Made by a program: the position numbers and the translations under genes
Shown here: one piece after another, positions 1 to 10,850 of the stretch
Layout of the letters: each line of letters opens with the position of its first letter
How positions within the stretch are numbered: position 1 is the first letter of the stretch
Source: Melieria omissa
Taxonomy: Eukaryota; Arthropoda; Insecta; Diptera; Ulidiidae
Direction of reading: 5' to 3'
Length of the DNA stretch: 64,000 nt
Assembly (NCBI GenBank): GCA_963971225.1
Contig: OZ020270.1
Location: 65,724,932 to 65,788,931 of the forward strand
Notes under the pieces: generated by a model
What the model saw: only the letters and a program-made list of their open reading frames with translations
Databases searched by the model: none
Told to the model about the DNA's origin: nothing

Positions 1-1310
1 ATGAGGACCAGCTTTTTTTTCTAATACGATGCCCAGGGATGAATTCATGCAAATTCTTCGATTTATTCGATTTGATAAAAAAACGGAACGATCTAAACGT
101 TTACGCACCGACAAATTTGCAATGATATCCGAAATATGGAATCAATTTATACACAATAGCCAATGCTGTTATAAACCTCACGAGATTATTTCAATAGACG
201 AGCAGCAGTTCCCTACTAAAGCCCGCTGTAAATTCACTCAATATATGCCAAATAAGCCGCACAAATTTGGCATACAGTTTTGGTTGGCAGTAGATGTTCA
301 ATCTAAATACGTTATAAATGGGTTTACTTACTTAGGTAAGGATGAAACGCGAACTTCAACACCCTTGGGCGAATTTGTAGTTATGAGGTTAGCCCAACCA
401 TATCTTCATCAAGGCAGAAATATAACTACGGATAATTTTTTCACCAGTATTCCTCTAGCTGAAAAATTAGTTGCAAAAAGAACCAGTTTAGTTGGAACTA
501 TTCGAGCTAACAAGAGAGAACTTCCGAACCCAACAAAAATCAAGAAAGATAAAATGAAGCTGTATTCTTCAGAACATTATAAGTCAGGAAAATGCATACT
601 TACTATATATAAAAGTAAGTCGAATCTAAAGGTGCTGTTACTAAGTACTAAGCATACTTTTATAACAATAAAAGACAATGAAAAACATACCCCTGAAACA
701 ATAGCATATTACAATGAGACAAAGTTTGGAGTCGACGTAGTAGACCAAATGGCTCGCAAATATACCACCACATCAGCATCTTTTCGATGGCCGCTGCATG
801 TGTTCTTCAACATTTTAGATTTAGCGGCAATAAACGCATGGATCTTATACACAGAGTGTACTGGGTCACAATTATCCAGAAAGGATTTTCTATTTCAGTT
901 GGCCAAAGAACTTGCAGAAGGAGAAAAGAAAAAATCTAAAAATATAGATTATAATCATCCGTCACCTAGTACTTCGGGAGATCGGAAGACTTGCCAAATT
1001 GGCTTTTGTAAAAGAAACAGGAGCAATAACACCTGTAAAATATGTGAAAAAGTTGTTTGCGGAAAGTGTACAAACAAAATTGAGTATTTGTGCAAAAGAT
1101 GCGCGAAATAAATGTATAAAAATGAAAAAATGTATAATAAAATTATTGAATAATAAAAACTTTCCATAAATATACATCTCATATTTTCATTTTTATCTTA
1201 TAGTATATAATTACATTGCTTTCTAAGTGTTGTTATATGTATTCGTTCATGCGTCAATTTGACGCGTATTCGTAGAGATAGGTATATAAGAAACGTCCGT
1301 AAACCTAGTG
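1..1310 (+). mobile_element. piggyBac-like DNA transposon, 3' part
   Basis: The window opens inside this element. Its right edge is placed at 1310 because TTAA, the piggyBac target, follows at 1311-1314 and the inward sequence CACTAGGTTTACGG (reverse strand) looks like a terminal repeat. The same end plus TTAA recurs inverted at about 10808-10844, where it is part of the large palindrome. The left half lies outside the window. Boundary by inference from the TTAA and the duplicated end. Confidence 0.75.
29..1111 (+). CDS. piggyBac-type transposase, C-terminal 360 residues
   Basis: A DDE transposase of the piggyBac family (cut-and-paste at TTAA). The expected catalytic aspartates are visible: D57 in SIDEQQFP, D135 in TTDNFFTS, and D236/D239 in GVDVVDQM. 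Residues 330-359 form the cysteine-rich C-terminal domain (CQIGFC, CKIC, CGKC, CKRC) that binds the element ends. The family is usually about 570-600 residues, so roughly the N-terminal third is missing at the window edge. The frame stays open upstream only to 5; a TGA at 2-4 is in frame, either a nonsense mutation or a changed tryptophan codon. No stop lies inside the visible part. Confidence 0.9.
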   Translation: MPRDEFMQILRFIRFDKKTERSKRLRTDKFAMISEIWNQFIHNSQCCYKPHEIISIDEQQFPTKARCKFTQYMPNKPHKFGIQFWLAVDVQSKYVINGFTYLGKDETRTSTPLGEFVVMRLAQPYLHQGRNITTDNFFTSIPLAEKLVAKRTSLVGTIRANKRELPNPTKIKKDKMKLYSSEHYKSGKCILTIYKSKSNLKVLLLSTKHTFITIKDNEKHTPETIAYYNETKFGVDVVDQMARKYTTTSASFRWPLHVFFNILDLAAINAWILYTECTGSQLSRKDFLFQLAKELAEGEKKKSKNIDYNHPSPSTSGDRKTCQIGFCKRNRSNNTCKICEKVVCGKCTNKIEYLCKRCAK

Positions 1311-1955
1311 TTAATACTGTGCACAATGCATAAATCTACCAATCAGCAAAAGCTTAGTATATTTTGTCGTTGTTAACTGTGACAAAAATACAGTTAGGTC
1401 TCTTTTCATGTCAGAAGTTTGATGCTATTTGATCGCTGCAGCTCAATGCAAAAGAGTCCTAACTCAAATTGTGTCACTTTTGACGAAATACATGTTTGTT
1501 AAAGTTAATTTTAAGCAAAATACTGACAATTTTTGTTTATATTTTTAATTTTTAAAATTAATTATGAATTTTCGAAATTTTTCTTTCAACTTTTTAACTG
1601 TCATTTATAATTATTAAATTCAGAAAAAATGGCATAACTTGAAATAGTTCCGTAATTATTGAATTAAAATATCATCAAAACAGTCACAACTCAAAATTTT
1701 GGATTTTCTAGTGTAAAATAAAAAAAAAATTTTTGGAACTTATCAAAAAGCATAATCTGTAAGGATTTTCTACTGACCGGTCTATTCGTTATTAACACTG
1801 CTGTCATAACGTTATTTTTTACCCCTGTAATCATAACGATACGTCTGGGAGACGTATAAAGATTTACGATCTTAAGCCGATATTTAAAGGTACGATATCA
1901 GCAAATATTTCACTTACATCAGAAATATGTATATTTTTCTGTAAAATAAAAGTCA

Positions 1956-2095
1956 TAGGCGCATAGTCATAGTCGAAATAAAGTACACTTTAAGTTCAAT
2001 AAAGTATACTTTAAAATAAAGTAGGCTCTAAGTCAATCATAGTCGAGTTAGAGCATACTTTAACGCTTAAAGTATACTCTAACTTTAAAACAAGC
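1956..2095 (+). repeat. Harbinger terminal region with palindromic AAAGTAYACTTT motifs
   Basis: Starts with GGCGCATAGTCATAGTCG, a candidate Harbinger terminus; a related end, reversed, is at about 12020-12036. Within 140 bases lie several near-palindromic AAAGTATACTTT or AAAGTACACTTT motifs, which could be transposase or Myb-protein binding sites. Function is inference. Confidence 0.45.
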
Positions 2096-2224
2096 AAAAG
2101 CTGTTGCTAAACCAGTTAGCAAAAAGTCAAAATGAGCAGAAATGTCACTTTTATAAAATTCTCAGTTCGTTGTGAATGTGTTTTTGTCTGTGTTTTGTGT
2201 AAAAAGTGAAGCAAACGAAGTGAA

Positions 2225-3508
2225 ATGTTTAATTTTGAACAAATTGAAAGAGACTTCAATATAATAAACGACGACATTGTGCTGTGACGGCGAAAAGTAT
2301 ACAAAAGCCGCATCGATCCATTCGAGTTCGATGACGAGGACTTCTATAGTCGTTACCTGCTCGATAAAGTTGCTGCTCAGTTTGTAATTGATGTTTTGAA
2401 CATTCAAGAACCGAGCAGCAACAGAGGCCTTCCGGTACCGATAAATATACAAGTCCTCTGCACTTTGCGATTCCTTGGAAGAAATGTTCATCAAAGTGAT
2501 ATTGGTAAGTTGCTCCAATACAATTGTTCCCTTGTCCAGTTTGTACCTTAAATGTTTAATTTTGTCAATGCATTACAGCTGATCTGCATGGTTTAGCTCA
2601 GACTACCGTTGGAAGAATAATAAATGATATGTATTCATGCATTTTATTCGATTTCCAAACAGCAATGAACTAAATGAAGTAAAAAATAAATTATACCAAA
2701 TAGCTGGATTTCCGAAAGTTATTGGAGCTATCGACTGCACCCACGTGCGCATTAAATGTCCAGCAAGATATGTTGGACCAGTGATGGCAGGCCATTATCT
2801 CAATAGAAAGCGATATTATTCCCTGATTGTGCAGGTATTTCTTCATTTCTGCATGCTGCTCTGCTAGAGTTAAAAAAAATTGCATAATGCTTCAGATTGT
2901 TTGCGATGCAGACTGCAGAATTCTTGACATCGTCGCAAGGTCTCGTGGTTCAATACACGATGCCCGAATTTGGGACAGCTGCAGTCTAAGAACCAGATTG
3001 GAGGCGAGCAAACCTCAACACAATGGGGTACTCACTCAAATGGGTAATTCACCAATATTAATAACACCAGTCAGAAATCCTTCAACATCTAAAGAAGAAA
3101 GGTAAATTAAAATGCTTTCCAATTATTCTTTCTACTTAAAATCTTCCCGGCTTTAGGTATAACAGAAGCCAGATCGCGACACGAAGCAAAATTGAGTGTT
3201 TAAATGGACAGCTGAAATCTAAGTTCCGGTCAATATTTGAACGATTAAGGGTTGACTTAGACACAGCTAAAAATATAGCTGTAGCTGTGCTTCACAACAT
3301 TGCCAAAGAACGAAATATTTCATGTAGGTCTTTTTTATTACGTTACACTGCACTTACCTAACATATTTTAAACAAATATCCTACAGTCTTGGACATTTCA
3401 TCCTCTGTGGAACAAATTTCAGTCGTAGAAAGTAGTGATGGCATAGAAGTACCTGTATCAAATTCTGGCAGAGCGTACAGAGCTGCATTTATTAATACAC
3501 ATTTCTAA
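2225..3508 (+). pseudogene. PIF/Harbinger (HARBI1-like) transposase, left arm
   Basis: DDE transposase of the PIF/Harbinger superfamily. Likely exons from visible splice sites: 2225-2504 (donor GTAAGT), 2579-2834, 2896-3101, 3157-3323, 3387-3508. Motifs in order: NRGLPVPINIQVL, GAIDCTHV (first D), YLNRKRYYSLIVQ, GSIHDARIWD (second D), ATRSKIECLNGQLKS (E), and a C-terminal YRAAFINTHF like the HARBI1 end. Exon 1 has an in-frame TGA after INDDIVL, and the frame shifts near 2637, so this copy is dead. The same TGA is in the right arm. The Myb-like partner gene lies convergently at 4143-5177, the usual two-gene plan of Harbinger elements. Confidence 0.85.
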
Positions 3509-4142
3509 ACATAATTCAAACGTTTTTATATTTGCTATTCATAGAATATAATTCATTTTCATATTAGAAAAATGCGACACGCTGTTTGTCGCATTGAACG
3601 TCCTTAAAATCTACAAAACAAAAACTCTGTAAGGCACATGAATAAGTAAAACTAAGTGCGTACTGCAAAAACTGCTTAAACTCTAAATATTACAAAAATA
3701 AATCACATGCTCTCCATGAGCGATACCAGTCTTAACTCAAAAGTTTCTTCACATTAAATTACATTGATCAATCACAAAATGACACTTCTGGTTGTGACTC
3801 AGATCTAATGCAATAAGGGGTCGCTGATTTGGAATGCGTAAACCGTTTGTAAAATTTAAAAAACAAACTGGCGTGTCGCTTTTCGAATTCGCCCATATTT
3901 CTTATCGTAATTTCTAAACCAATAATAAATATGAATATATTTTCCTATTTTGAAGCCTTATTACCAGCGCAAGATGCTGTTAGTGCAAAAACATGAAAAT
4001 TATGTGGATAGAATTATTGGCTTAGAAATTAAGATAAGAAATATGGGCAAATTCGAAAAGCGACATGCCAGTTTGTTTTTTAAGTTTTACAAACGGCTTA
4101 CGTATTCCAAATCAGCGACCCCTTATTGCATTAGAACTGATG
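3509..4142. other. Harbinger intergenic spacer
   Basis: Between the convergent transposase and Myb-like genes. It contains an inverted pair of about 90 bases: CTTATCGTAATTTCTAAACC at 3901 reads back near 4020-4045. Both flank phrases about GGGGTCGCTGATTTGGAAT (3815 and, reversed, 4110). No coding signal. Confidence 0.5.
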
Positions 4143-5177
4143 TCAGAACCAGAAGAGGTTAGAAAAATTATACATTTGTTGCCCTGTGTTTTCAGATGTT
4201 AAGCGTTCGTTGATCAATTCCTGATGCCTTATTTGAAGGCGAAGATGGTGGCACTTTAGGGCGTGCAGCTCATCCGACTGCTCTTCCTGACGTTTTTGCA
4301 TCCGGGACTGATGAGCAATTTCAGCCTGGAGTTGTTCCATCCGAAGCGAATGAATTTCGTCGGTGTGCTCCGATTCCCTTGCAATTTGCTGCTTTTCTTT
4401 GGAAGATTCTGTAACCGCTTGAGCAGACCTTCATTTCCTTTAGGTACGCTAGCAGCTGCAAGCGTAGTACTGCAAGCATATATGTAATACTTCTATATTG
4501 GCACTAACGTATCTTCACAATGTGTTGTTATAATTTGTTGTTCAATTTTGTGAATATATTTCTATGCGTGTATACATGTGCACTTCTACACATGAACAAC
4601 TGTCAAACTGCTCCTGGGGCGGTTGAAGAAATTTCAGTTAATTTCGACAAATTTATATTTTTTTCCAGTCAATTTTTTTCCCGTCTGAACGCACCTGACT
4701 TCTTGCCACTTTTGAAATATGTCAAGGTACATTCGTTTATACGCTTTCTCGCTCATATTTCACTATTGCTGTACTGTGATGTTGGCGAATGTACCTTGAG
4801 CTTAGTGCCAATATAGAAGTACTACATATATGACTGCAAGCAGCACCATCACCAGCTGTCAGAGATGCCTGACATAAACGGACTGGGCTGCATGTAGGGA
4901 TATGCGTGGATGTTTCGCTATTGCTGTCGATAAGAATAGTGTCCTCTTGAAGGTCGAACAAAATCATCGACTGAATTTGTTCGTCCTCTTCATTTATTGT
5001 CGGAATGGGGACAACATTTCCTGTGGCCACAGTCGCTCTCTTCACTTGTGCCACAGATTTTTGGCACCCATTTTCATGCGCATCCATACATCGGGGTATA
5101 TCCCGATTGAATCCGGATGCCAGCATATCCATCCGGATACTCTCCCAAGCATCCTTCTTCTTTCTGATGAGCGACAT
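4143..5177 (-). pseudogene. Harbinger Myb/SANT-like DNA-binding protein, left arm
   Basis: Second Harbinger gene, whose product helps transposase bind the element ends. N-terminal part (5177 to about 4835): MSLIRKKKDAWESI is typical of a Myb/SANT-like helix set, and the frame stays open upstream (NVVESKRND), so the true start may lie earlier. An acidic middle follows. After a 355-base MITE (4478-4832) the frame resumes with a glutamine- and glutamate-rich coiled coil (MEQLQAEIAHQSRMQKRQEE) ending near 4143. The MITE splits the reading frame, so the copy is unlikely to work. Family assignment from motif and element context; Myb fold not proven. Confidence 0.65.
4478..4832. mobile_element. 355-bp MITE with 9-bp TSD, left arm
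   Basis: Near-perfect terminal inverted repeats of about 30 bases (ATATATGTARTACTTCTATA and onward to GGCACTAA). They are flanked by ACTGCAAGC at 4469-4477 and 4833-4841. A 9-base TSD is typical of Mutator-like elements, but no transposase is present. It interrupts the Myb-like gene. Confidence 0.8.
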
Positions 5178-5222
5178 ATCGTTGCGTTTGCTCTCAACGA
5201 CGTTAATGTGGCTGTTTATTTA

Positions 5223-5447
5223 TGTTTACTACGAAAGCGATAAAGTAGGATGGCAGACGTAAGCAGTGTAAGTAAATTTGTACAATTTGCATGTAACAGC
5301 TATTATACCATTTATCTAAACATCTATCTAAATTAGGGAAGAACATGGGAACCGAATTGGACGGCCGCAGTAAAAGACTGCTTGCGGGAGCCCGCACTGC
5401 TTACGCCTGCCATCCTACTTTATCGCTTTCGTAGTAAACATAAATAA
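5223..5447. repeat. Inverted-repeat unit at the palindrome centre
   Basis: About 40-base inverted arms (GTTTACTACGAAAGCGATAA and onward to GCAGTG; reversed at 5400-5447) surround a 140-base non-palindromic spacer. The same unit stands at 11403-11620 with its spacer in the opposite orientation. That is the pattern expected if a strand switch between the arms created the palindrome. Confidence 0.85.
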
Positions 5448-5485
5448 ACAGCCACATTAACGTCGTTGAGAGCAAACGCAACGAT

Positions 5486-6520
5486 ATGTCGCTCATCAGA
5501 AAGAAGAAGGATGCTCGGGAGAGTATCCGGATGGATATGCTGGCATCCGGATTCATTCGGGATATACCCCGATGTATGGATGCGCATGAAAATGGGTGCC
5601 AAAAATCTGTGGCACAAGTGAAGAGAGCGACTGTGGCCACAGGAAATGTTGTCCCCATTCCGACAATAAATGAAGAGGACGAACAAATTCAGTCGATGAT
5701 TTTGTTCGACCTTCAAGAGGACACTATTCTTATCGACAGCAATAGCGAAACATCCACGCATATCCCTACATGCAGCCCAGTCCGTTTATGTCAGGCATCT
5801 CTGACAGCTGGTGATGGTGCTGCTTGCAGTCATATATGTAGTACTTCTATATTGGCACTAAGCTCAAGGTACATTCGCCATCATCACAGTACAGCAATAG
5901 TGAAATATGAGCGAGAAAGCGTATAAACGAATGTACCTTGACATATTTCAAAAGTGGCAAGAAGTCAGGTGCGTTCAGACGGGAAAAAAATTGACTGGAA
6001 AAAAATATAAATTTGTCGAAATTAACTGAAATTTCTTCAACCGCCCCAGGAGCAGTTTGACAGTTGTTCATGTGTAGAAGTGCACATGTATACACGCATA
6101 GAAATATATTCACAAAATTGAACAACAAATTATAACAACACATTGTGAAGATACGTTAGTGCCAATATAGAAGTATTACATATATGCTTGCAGTACTACG
6201 CTTGCAGCTGCTAGCGTACCTAAAGGAAATGAAGGTCTGCTCAAGCGGTTACAGAATCTTCCAAAGAAAAGCAGCAAATTGCAAGGGAATCGGAGCACAC
6301 CGACGAAATTCATTCGCTTCGGATGGAACAACTCCAGGCTGAAATTGCTCATCAGTCCCGGATGCAAAAACGTCAGGAAGAGCAGTCGGATGAGCTGCAC
6401 GCCCTAAAGTGCCACCAGCTTCGCCTTCAAATAAGGCATCAGGAATTGATCAACGAACGCTTAACATCTGAAAACACAGGGCAACAAATGTATAATTTTT
6501 CTAACCTCTTCTGGTTCTGA
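5486..6520 (+). pseudogene. Harbinger Myb/SANT-like protein, right arm
   Basis: Mirror copy of the 4143-5177 gene. N-terminal 5486 to about 5830, MITE 5831-6185, coiled-coil part to 6520. Few changes from the left copy (W to R in KKKDARES, N to I in GFIRDIP). Broken by the same MITE. Confidence 0.65.
5831..6185. mobile_element. 355-bp MITE with 9-bp TSD, right arm
   Basis: Same insertion as 4478-4832, duplicated with the arm. GCTTGCAGT flanks it at 5822-5830 and 6186-6194. Confidence 0.8.
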
Positions 6521-6931
6521 CATCAGTTCTAATGCAATAAGGGGTCGCTGATTTGGAATACGTAAGCCGTTTGTAAAACTTAAAAAACAAACTGGCATGT
6601 CGCTTTTCGAATTTGCCCATATTTCTTATCTTAATTTCTAAGCCAATAATTCTATCCACATAATTTTCATGTTTTTGCACTAACAGCATCTTGCGCTGGT
6701 AATAAGGCTTCAAAATAGGAAAATATATTCATATTTATTATTGGTTTAGAAATTACGATAAGAAATATGGGCGAATTCGAAAAGCGACACGCCACTTTGT
6801 TTTTTAAATTTCACAAACGGTTTACGCATTCCAAATCAGCGACCCCTTATTGCATTAGATCTGAGTCACAACCAGAAGTGTCATTTTGTGATTGATCAAT
6901 GTAATTTAATGTGAAGAAACTTTTGAGTTAA

Positions 6932-8431
6932 CCCTTCGTTTGGCACCTATGCGGATGTTCACATTCGTACCCCAGTGGTCTAGCCAGACCACCACATATT
7001 TTCATACATTTCTATGGAATTTGTACGTTTCTGTAGACGCATTAAAACGTATATATGAGCTATCCAGGTATAATCTTTTGGGTTTTCATTGTTCATTATG
7101 TATTTTTATTGAACTAAGTTACCTGTTTAGGTAGAAATATCAAGAAAAACCCCCGTTTTTTTGTAAATTAAAACAACTTGTTTTTGTGAATTCTGTATAT
7201 ATTCTAAGCAATAAATTTTTATTTTATTTTATGTGTTTTTTGTTATTAAATTTAATCAATCATTGATTTCCTATTCGTTCTTACAGCTGAAACAAATATA
7301 ATCAACTTTTGAGTGCTGTTGGCATACTGGTTCAGCGCATTTTACGCAGTAAAACCGAGTTTTGCGTGTCGCCTTATCCAAACGATAACAAAGCTTGCAA
7401 AGTTTTTTTTTGACAAGCGTTGATGGTCCAGCTGGTATATTGTGTTTGGGTACTTCAAAAGGTATTGATTTTCAGCAGCTGGCTCGTTTTTTTCCATGTT
7501 GTGCCGTCCTTGCCATATAAATATTCGTCACTTCTTTCACCTTCTTGTTGGTTTTCGGTATTCATTTCTTGCTCTTCAGAATCGCTGTCATAGAGCTCGG
7601 TCGGTTCAATAACCAAATCATTTTCAATATCAGATGCATCGTCTTCAGCCACATAGTCTTCATCCTGATCGTTATCACTGCCATCAAATAGATCCGGTTC
7701 ATCGTGCTGTTCTTCTGCGAAAGAACGTTCAACTTGATTGGTCATCGCTGCTGCCAATCTCGAATAAAAATCCGAATCCAAATTACGTCTGCGATATCGC
7801 GTATTATACACATATTCAACCTGATCTTCCATTTTTTTAAAACACAAGGAAATTGTCGCGTGAAATATTTCTTTAGCACTGTAGCTCGTTATTGTAAAAA
7901 ACTGATGGCAACTGAAGGCAACTGAAGAAGAATAGATAGAATCAAATACAGCGGAAAAATAGCGACGAAAAATAAAGGCAGGGCTAACTGTATAATCTAA
8001 TATGTATAAACAGTGAAAAAATTAAAAAAGAGTACTCTTCTTACAAAACTCATTTGCACACAAAGTTTACACTTTTTCTTGAAAAAAATGCTCTCAACAA
8101 AGTTTTGAAAGTTTTTAAACTCACTAAACAAAGTAAGAAAATTAAATTACTGCGATTATATGTGTAAATCTCATCATATCTCACACATTTCTATAGAAAA
8201 TATATTGGTGGTCTGGCTAGACCACTGTGGTACGAATGTGATATGACGGCCAAAATATCCTTATAATTATCCTTCTATGGCACGGATCCTTATAATTTTT
8301 TTTTCAAATGAAAGTGGATAAAAAGATAGGAAAAGTCATCGAATTTCCTAGTTCTAGCTCAATTAGAAGTATATTAAAATTAAAGTCAAAGTTGAAAATG
8401 GTCTGGCTGGACCACCGTGCCAAACGGAGGG
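6932..8431 (-). mobile_element. piggyBac-like deletion derivative (1500 bp)
   Basis: Terminal repeats CCCTTCGTTTGGCAC (6932) and its reverse partner GCCAAACGGAGGG (8419-8431), target TTAA at 6928-6931 and CTAA (one change) at 8432-8435. The left arm of the palindrome has the uninterrupted site near 3743, an internal empty-site control. Subterminal GTGGTCTAGCCAGACCA-type repeats occur at 6972, 8210 and 8400. Carries only the two ends of a transposase gene. Confidence 0.92.
7272..7847 (-). pseudogene. piggyBac transposase N-terminus joined to C-terminal cysteine domain
   Basis: 7847-7455 encodes an acidic N-terminus of 130 residues typical of piggyBac proteins (runs of D/E, ending DGTTWKK). 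At 7440-7272, in a shifted frame, comes a cysteine-rich C-terminus (CKLC, YCVKC, VCQQH, ICFSC) followed by TAG. The roughly 400-residue DDE core is gone. If translated through a frameshift the product could bind ends but not cut; that is speculation. Confidence 0.75.
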
Positions 8432-8658
8432 CTAAGACTGGTATCGCTCATGGAGAGCATGTGATTTATTTTTGTAATATTTAGAGTTTAAGCAGTTTTT
8501 GCAGTACGCACTTAGTTTTACTTATTCATGTGCCTTACAGAGTTTTTGTTTTGTAGATTTTAAGGACGTTCAATGCGACAAACAGCGTGTCGCATTTTTC
8601 TAATATGAAAATGAATTATATTCTATGAATAGCAAATATAAAAACGTTTGAATTATGT

Positions 8659-9899
8659 TTAGAAATGTGTATTAATAAATGCAGCTCTGTACGCTCTGCC
8701 AGAATTTGATACAGGTACTTCTATGCCATCACTACTTTCTACGACTGAAATTTGTTCCACAGAGGATGAAATGTCCAAGACTGTAGGATATTTGTTTAAA
8801 ATATGTTAGGTAAGTGCAGTGTAACGTAATAAAAAAGACCTACATGAAATATTTCGTTCTTTGGCAATGTTGTGAAGCACAGCTACAGCTATATTTTTAG
8901 CTGTGTCTAAGTCAACCCTTAATCGTTCAAATATTGACCGGAACTTAGATTTCAGCTGTCCATTTAAACACTCAATTTTGCTTCGTGTCGCGATCTGGCT
9001 TCTGTTATACCTAAAACCGGGAAGATTTTAAGTAGAAAGAATAATTGGAAAGCATTTTAATTTACCTTTCTTCTTTAGATGTTGAAGGATTTCTGACTGG
9101 TGTTATTAATATTGGTGAATTACCCATTTGAGTGAGTACCCCATTGTGTTGAGGTTTGCTCGCCTCCAATCTGGTTCTTAGACTGCAGCTGTCCCAAATT
9201 CGGGCATCGTGTATTGAACCACGAGACCTTGCGACGATGTCAAGAATTCTGCAGTCTGCATCGCAAACAATCTGAAGCATTATGCAATTTTTTTTAACTC
9301 TAGCAGAGCAGCATGCAGAAATGAAGAAATACCTGTACAATCAGGGAATAATATCGCTTTCTGGACATTTAATGCGCACGTGGGTGCAGTCGATAGCTCC
9401 AATAACTTTCGGAAATCCAGCTATTTGGTATAATTTATTTTTTACTTCATTTAGTTCATTGCTGTTTGGAAATCGAATAAAATGCATGAATACATATCAT
9501 TTATTATTCTTCCAACGGTAGTCTGAGCTAAACCATGCAGATCAGCTGTAATGCATTGACAAAATTAAACATTTAAGGTACAAACTGGACAAGGGAACAA
9601 TTGTATTGGAGCAACTTACCAATATTACTTTGATGAACATTTCTTCCAAGGAATCGCAAAGTGCAGAGGACTTGTATATTTATCGGTACCGGAAGGCCTC
9701 TGTTGCTGCTCGGTTCTTGAATGTTCAAAACATCAATTACAAACTGAGCAGCAACTTTATCGAGCAGGTAACGACTATAGAAGTCCTCGTCATCGAACTC
9801 GAATGGATCGATGCGGCTTTTGTATACTTTTCGCCGTCACAGCACAATGTCGTCGTTTTTTATATTGAAGTCTCTTTCAATTTGTTCAAAATTAAACAT
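8659..9899 (-). pseudogene. PIF/Harbinger transposase, right arm
   Basis: Mirror of the left-arm gene with the same in-frame TGA in exon 1. It also lacks 43 bases that encode the ARYVGPVMAGHYL stretch just after the first catalytic D motif. Dead copy. Confidence 0.83.
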
Positions 9900-10850
9900 T
9901 TCACTTCGTTTGCTTCACTTTTTACACAAAACACAGACAAAAACACATTCACAACGAACTGAGAATTTTATAAAAGTGACATTTCTGCTCATTTTGACTT
10001 TTTGCTAACTGGTTTAGCAACAGCTTTTGCTTGTTTTAAATTAGAGTATACTTTAAGCGTTAAAGTATGCTCTAACTCGACTATGATTGACTTAGAGCCT
10101 ACTTTATTTTAAAGTATACTTTATTGAACTTAAAGTGTACTTTATTTCGACTATGACTATGCGCCTATGACTTTTATTTTACAGAAAAATATACATATTT
10201 CTGATGTAAGTGAAATATTTGCTGATATCGTACCTTTAAATATCGGCTTAAGATCGTAAATCTTTATACGTCTCCCAGACGTATCGTTATGATTACAGGG
10301 GTAAAAAATAACGTTATGACAGCAGTGTTAATAACGAATAGACCGGTCAGTAGAAAATCCTTACAGATTATGCTTTTTGATAAGTTCCAAAAATTTTTTT
10401 TTTATTTTACACTAGAAAATCCAAAATTTTGAGTTGTGACTGTTTTGATGATATTTTAATTCAATAATTACGGAACTATTTCAAGTTATGCCACTTTTTC
10501 TGAATTTAATAATTATAAATGACAGTTAAAAAGTTGAAAGAAAAATTTCGAAAATTCATAATTAATTTTAAAAATTAAAAATATAAACAAAAATTGTCAG
10601 TATTTTGCTTAAAATTAACTTTAACAAACATGTATTTCGTCAAAAGTGACACAATTTGAGTTAGGACTCTTTTGCATTGAGCTGCAGCGATCAAATAGCA
10701 TCAAACTTCTGACATGAAAAGAGACCTAACTGTATTTTTGTCACAGTTAACAACGACAAAATATACTAAGCTTTTGCTGATTGGTAGATTTATGCATTGT
10801 GCACAGTATTAACACTAGGTTTACGGACGTTTCTTATATACCTACCTAAC

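Larger units (their letters stand above)
1279..5334 (+). repeat. Left arm of giant inverted repeat
   Basis: This segment recurs reverse-complemented at about 5335-10844. It holds the last 32 bases of the piggyBac, about 640 bases of flank, and a Harbinger element from about 1956 inward. Matched landmarks: Harbinger start codon 2225 and 9899, stop 3508 and 8659, Myb-like ORF 5177 and 5486. The arms differ by few substitutions, a 43-base deletion in the right arm near 9360, and a piggyBac derivative inserted at 6932. Confidence 0.93.
5335..10844 (-). repeat. Right arm of giant inverted repeat
   Basis: Reverse complement of 1279-5334, interrupted by a piggyBac derivative at 6932-8431. It ends inside the piggyBac terminal sequence at 10844; six filler bases (10845-10850) then join it to a direct copy of sequence equivalent to 4670 onward. 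Confidence 0.93.

Noticed and set aside
4902..5262. Plus-strand ORFs of 113 and 85 codons in all three Harbinger copies
   Set aside because: They are the antisense of the Myb-like gene, with no motif of their own; repeated only because the DNA is repeated.
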